DNA from: Verrucomicrobiota bacterium
GTDB taxonomy: Bacteria > Verrucomicrobiota > Verrucomicrobiia > Limisphaerales > J093
DNA: 64,000 nucleotides
Reading direction: 5' to 3'
Assembly (NCBI GenBank): GCA_016871715.1
Contig: VHCO01000012.1
Location: forward strand, 1-64,000
The stretch's first letter is position 1; the number at the start of each line of letters is the position of its first letter. A model generated the notes under the pieces. That model was not told the DNA's origin. It made no database searches and saw only the letters and a list, made by a program, of their open reading frames with translations. A program made the translations under genes and the position numbers. Of this stretch, positions 63,601 through 64,000 are shown piece after piece.

Positions 63601-64000
63601 GTCGCGATCAACAACACCATCCTAGGGAACGCCGGGCCGGGCGTCGAAAGCGATCTCGTTGCCGCGAGCGCCCCTGAGCTTCGTAACAACCTGCTGCTCG
63701 GCAACGGCGCCGGCGTCAGCGCCACCACTTCGCCCACCAACCGACTCGCCTCGGTCGCGCACAACAACGTCTATGGCAATGCCACCAATTGGCTGAATTA
63801 TCCGGACACTTTCGGTCTCGTGACGACGAACAACCAGCGCGGCACGCCCTCCGACGCGTTCATGAACACCAGCATCGATCCGCAATTCCTCGCTGCAGGC
63901 GACTTTCACCTCGACCCGAGATCGCCCCTGGTGGATGCCGGGGCAACCAAGGACGCGCCGCAGGGAGATTACGACGGGGACCTACGGCTCAACGTGCCGG
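60664..64000 (+). CDS. large secreted parallel beta-helix protein, incomplete at window edge
   Basis: Open for 1112 codons from ATG 60664 to the end of the window, so the 3' end is missing. A signal segment (RALVLAGALLASLAAPPMSV) is preceded by a long hydrophilic leader of about 28 residues. Residues of about 55-215 form a concanavalin-like domain (PYLEGFEGGRLDALGAEWEF). A Big_5-like Ig domain (GPRVLSLSPTELAPEVAAFD) and a second concanavalin-like domain (LYHEGFEDWSEPPPHWALQS) follow. Then come Calx-beta-like or Ig segments and a right-handed beta-helix from about residue 770 (VNNLIQSNRAAGVVLEGNFF, LRNNLLLGNGAGVSATTS). The region near the edge (FHLDPRSPLVDAGAT) is the 'choice-of-anchor Q' pattern. 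Probably a surface polysaccharide-binding or lyase-like protein. Confidence 0.85.
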   Translation, partial: MNTANAAVEPLEKPINVTYPLNPLRRTGRALVLAGALLASLAAPPMSVLAQVVPYADSYPYLEGFEGGRLDALGAEWEFQASGGEFEVTDAFSPPEEGACHLSVTAKERGASASLRAILHLDLASQSGVTLDFGTRRNSSQGGGLVGVSVRAGSSANWRSLGSWSPGLGAYEHWNLNLDPIVASAGWAYTTDFQIRLSLSFSSPVGHLLLDNLRVQVEADVVGPRVLSLSPTELAPEVAAFDTLRLSFDSSLALDSLELDDLRVWRPDGHRVEVQAIEPVPDSQNRQFEVTLAEPQRQRGTYQLTVGPELRDERGNLMNQDQDVLNGEAADGFSGTIRFQPTLLSLPASSPVLYHEGFEDWSEPPPHWALQSAAFGTILAVDSADAPAGSRHLVLGGSGTESATLAVSASHLGEGESLYLDFSAKVDSLTDNALRIQLSGDGVRWSPTPSLDRVKLLRYRGYRLNLKELAALNGIDPRQGIWIRFEKAPATSVFLDEIRVTSGQPSLWVEIEPRTVPESAGAGGAIGVIHRLNVDDVSSALEVDLASSEPAIVLVPSQVSIGTNDLAAMFFIGTADAGLPSGAREATISASAVGFQTRSSVIQVGEATTPRLAVWLSVAELNEASAGQRFLGRVDRDRGFDTNLTVQLTSSNPREVRVPASLSMPAGARRVEFMFEAANDGLVDGSQTVQVIANAPGYAAASAAVTVLDDDTEGSRTLGGQIAGALPLHTYTVTSDLLVPQDETLTIQAGARLLFRPATGLAVDGSLVAQGQGTAPIVFSSALGQPERGSWEGIDLNLNRGSSNVLDGVEIAYGVVGLDVWGDRGRVGLVRSEVHHHSYSGVKVSAWGTLMDSASVSILQNRIGDNRFGVVLSSRTSWCDAALLQAEVSGNDIYQNDAEALVLEASGSTSSGCSPTRIAEIRGVVSGNFIHHNGAGITVVGAPKSWASGGLGRISAAIVNNLIQSNRAAGVVLEGNFFGVAINNTILGNAGPGVESDLVAASAPELRNNLLLGNGAGVSATTSPTNRLASVAHNNVYGNATNWLNYPDTFGLVTTNNQRGTPSDAFMNTSIDPQFLAAGDFHLDPRSPLVDAGATKDAPQGDYDGDLRLNVP

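Overview
The window is high-GC bacterial DNA that most resembles the Verrucomicrobiota, in particular the Limisphaerales/Pedosphaera group. Three things point there: type II pseudopilin leaders ending in [16 protein letters not shown], many large secreted proteins with LamG and Ig-like modules that end in the same short 'RFYR/RFFR' tail, and families common in that phylum (DUF1080, Gfo/Idh/MocA, PD40/multiheme cytochromes of the HZS-alpha type, exosortase with EpsI, BNR-4, DUF4038, DUF1593). This is an inference from protein families. No rRNA or tRNA gene was seen.

Layout. 0-0.3 kb: a 101-bp tandem repeat. 0.3-3.4 kb (minus): TPR - PilT ATPase - membrane TPR operon. 3.7-6.7 kb (plus): TMEM14-like protein, aldo/keto reductase, an agmatine-deiminase relative lacking catalytic His and Cys, and ThpR. 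6.8-9.2 kb: divergent Gfo/Idh/MocA dehydrogenase and DUF1080 hydrolase, a likely 3-keto-sugar pair. 9.2-20.7 kb (mainly minus): two pseudopilins, secreted proteins, a GH29 fucosidase fused to a SAM methyltransferase, a triheme PD40 protein, and a Calx-beta/metallophosphoesterase protein. 20.9-23.0 kb: NarL-type two-component system. 23.1-24.8 kb: small membrane protein and MFS transporter. 24.8-29.1 kb (minus): exosortase - EpsI - polyprenyl sugar transferase - UDP-xylose-synthase-like SDR, an exopolysaccharide/exosortase operon. 29.2-33.2 kb (plus): membrane protein, PUR-type nucleic-acid-binding protein, then feoA-feoA-feoB for Fe(II) uptake. 33.25-34.15 kb: convergent intergenic region with three copies of CAGGCA-N8-TTGACA. 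34.2-37.7 kb: AraC regulator, GDP-mannose 3,5-epimerase, GHMP-kinase-like protein and Nudix hydrolase.

37.7-53.9 kb is a carbohydrate-degradation region in visible decay. It holds a frameshifted GH29 fucosidase, remnants of a macAB efflux operon, fragments of GH127-like, DUF5703-like and other glycosidase genes, a BNR protein with a disrupted end, a truncated FAD oxidoreductase, and a DUF4038-DUF1593-LamG fusion broken by a frameshift. Among these lie intact genes: a DUF4038-like glycosidase, a PIN/RHH toxin-antitoxin pair and an MFS transporter. 53.9-57.3 kb: a large double-LamG protein. 57.9-60.6 kb: two zinc-ribbon Ser/Thr kinases, the first a partly deleted copy of the second. 60.7 kb to the end: a large secreted beta-helix protein cut by the window edge.

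The most unusual items are the GH29-methyltransferase fusion, the deiminase relative without catalytic residues, the shared C-terminal tail of the secreted proteins, and a dispersed 70-bp intergenic repeat (3967-4036 and 42253-42322, 60 of 70 bases identical by eye).
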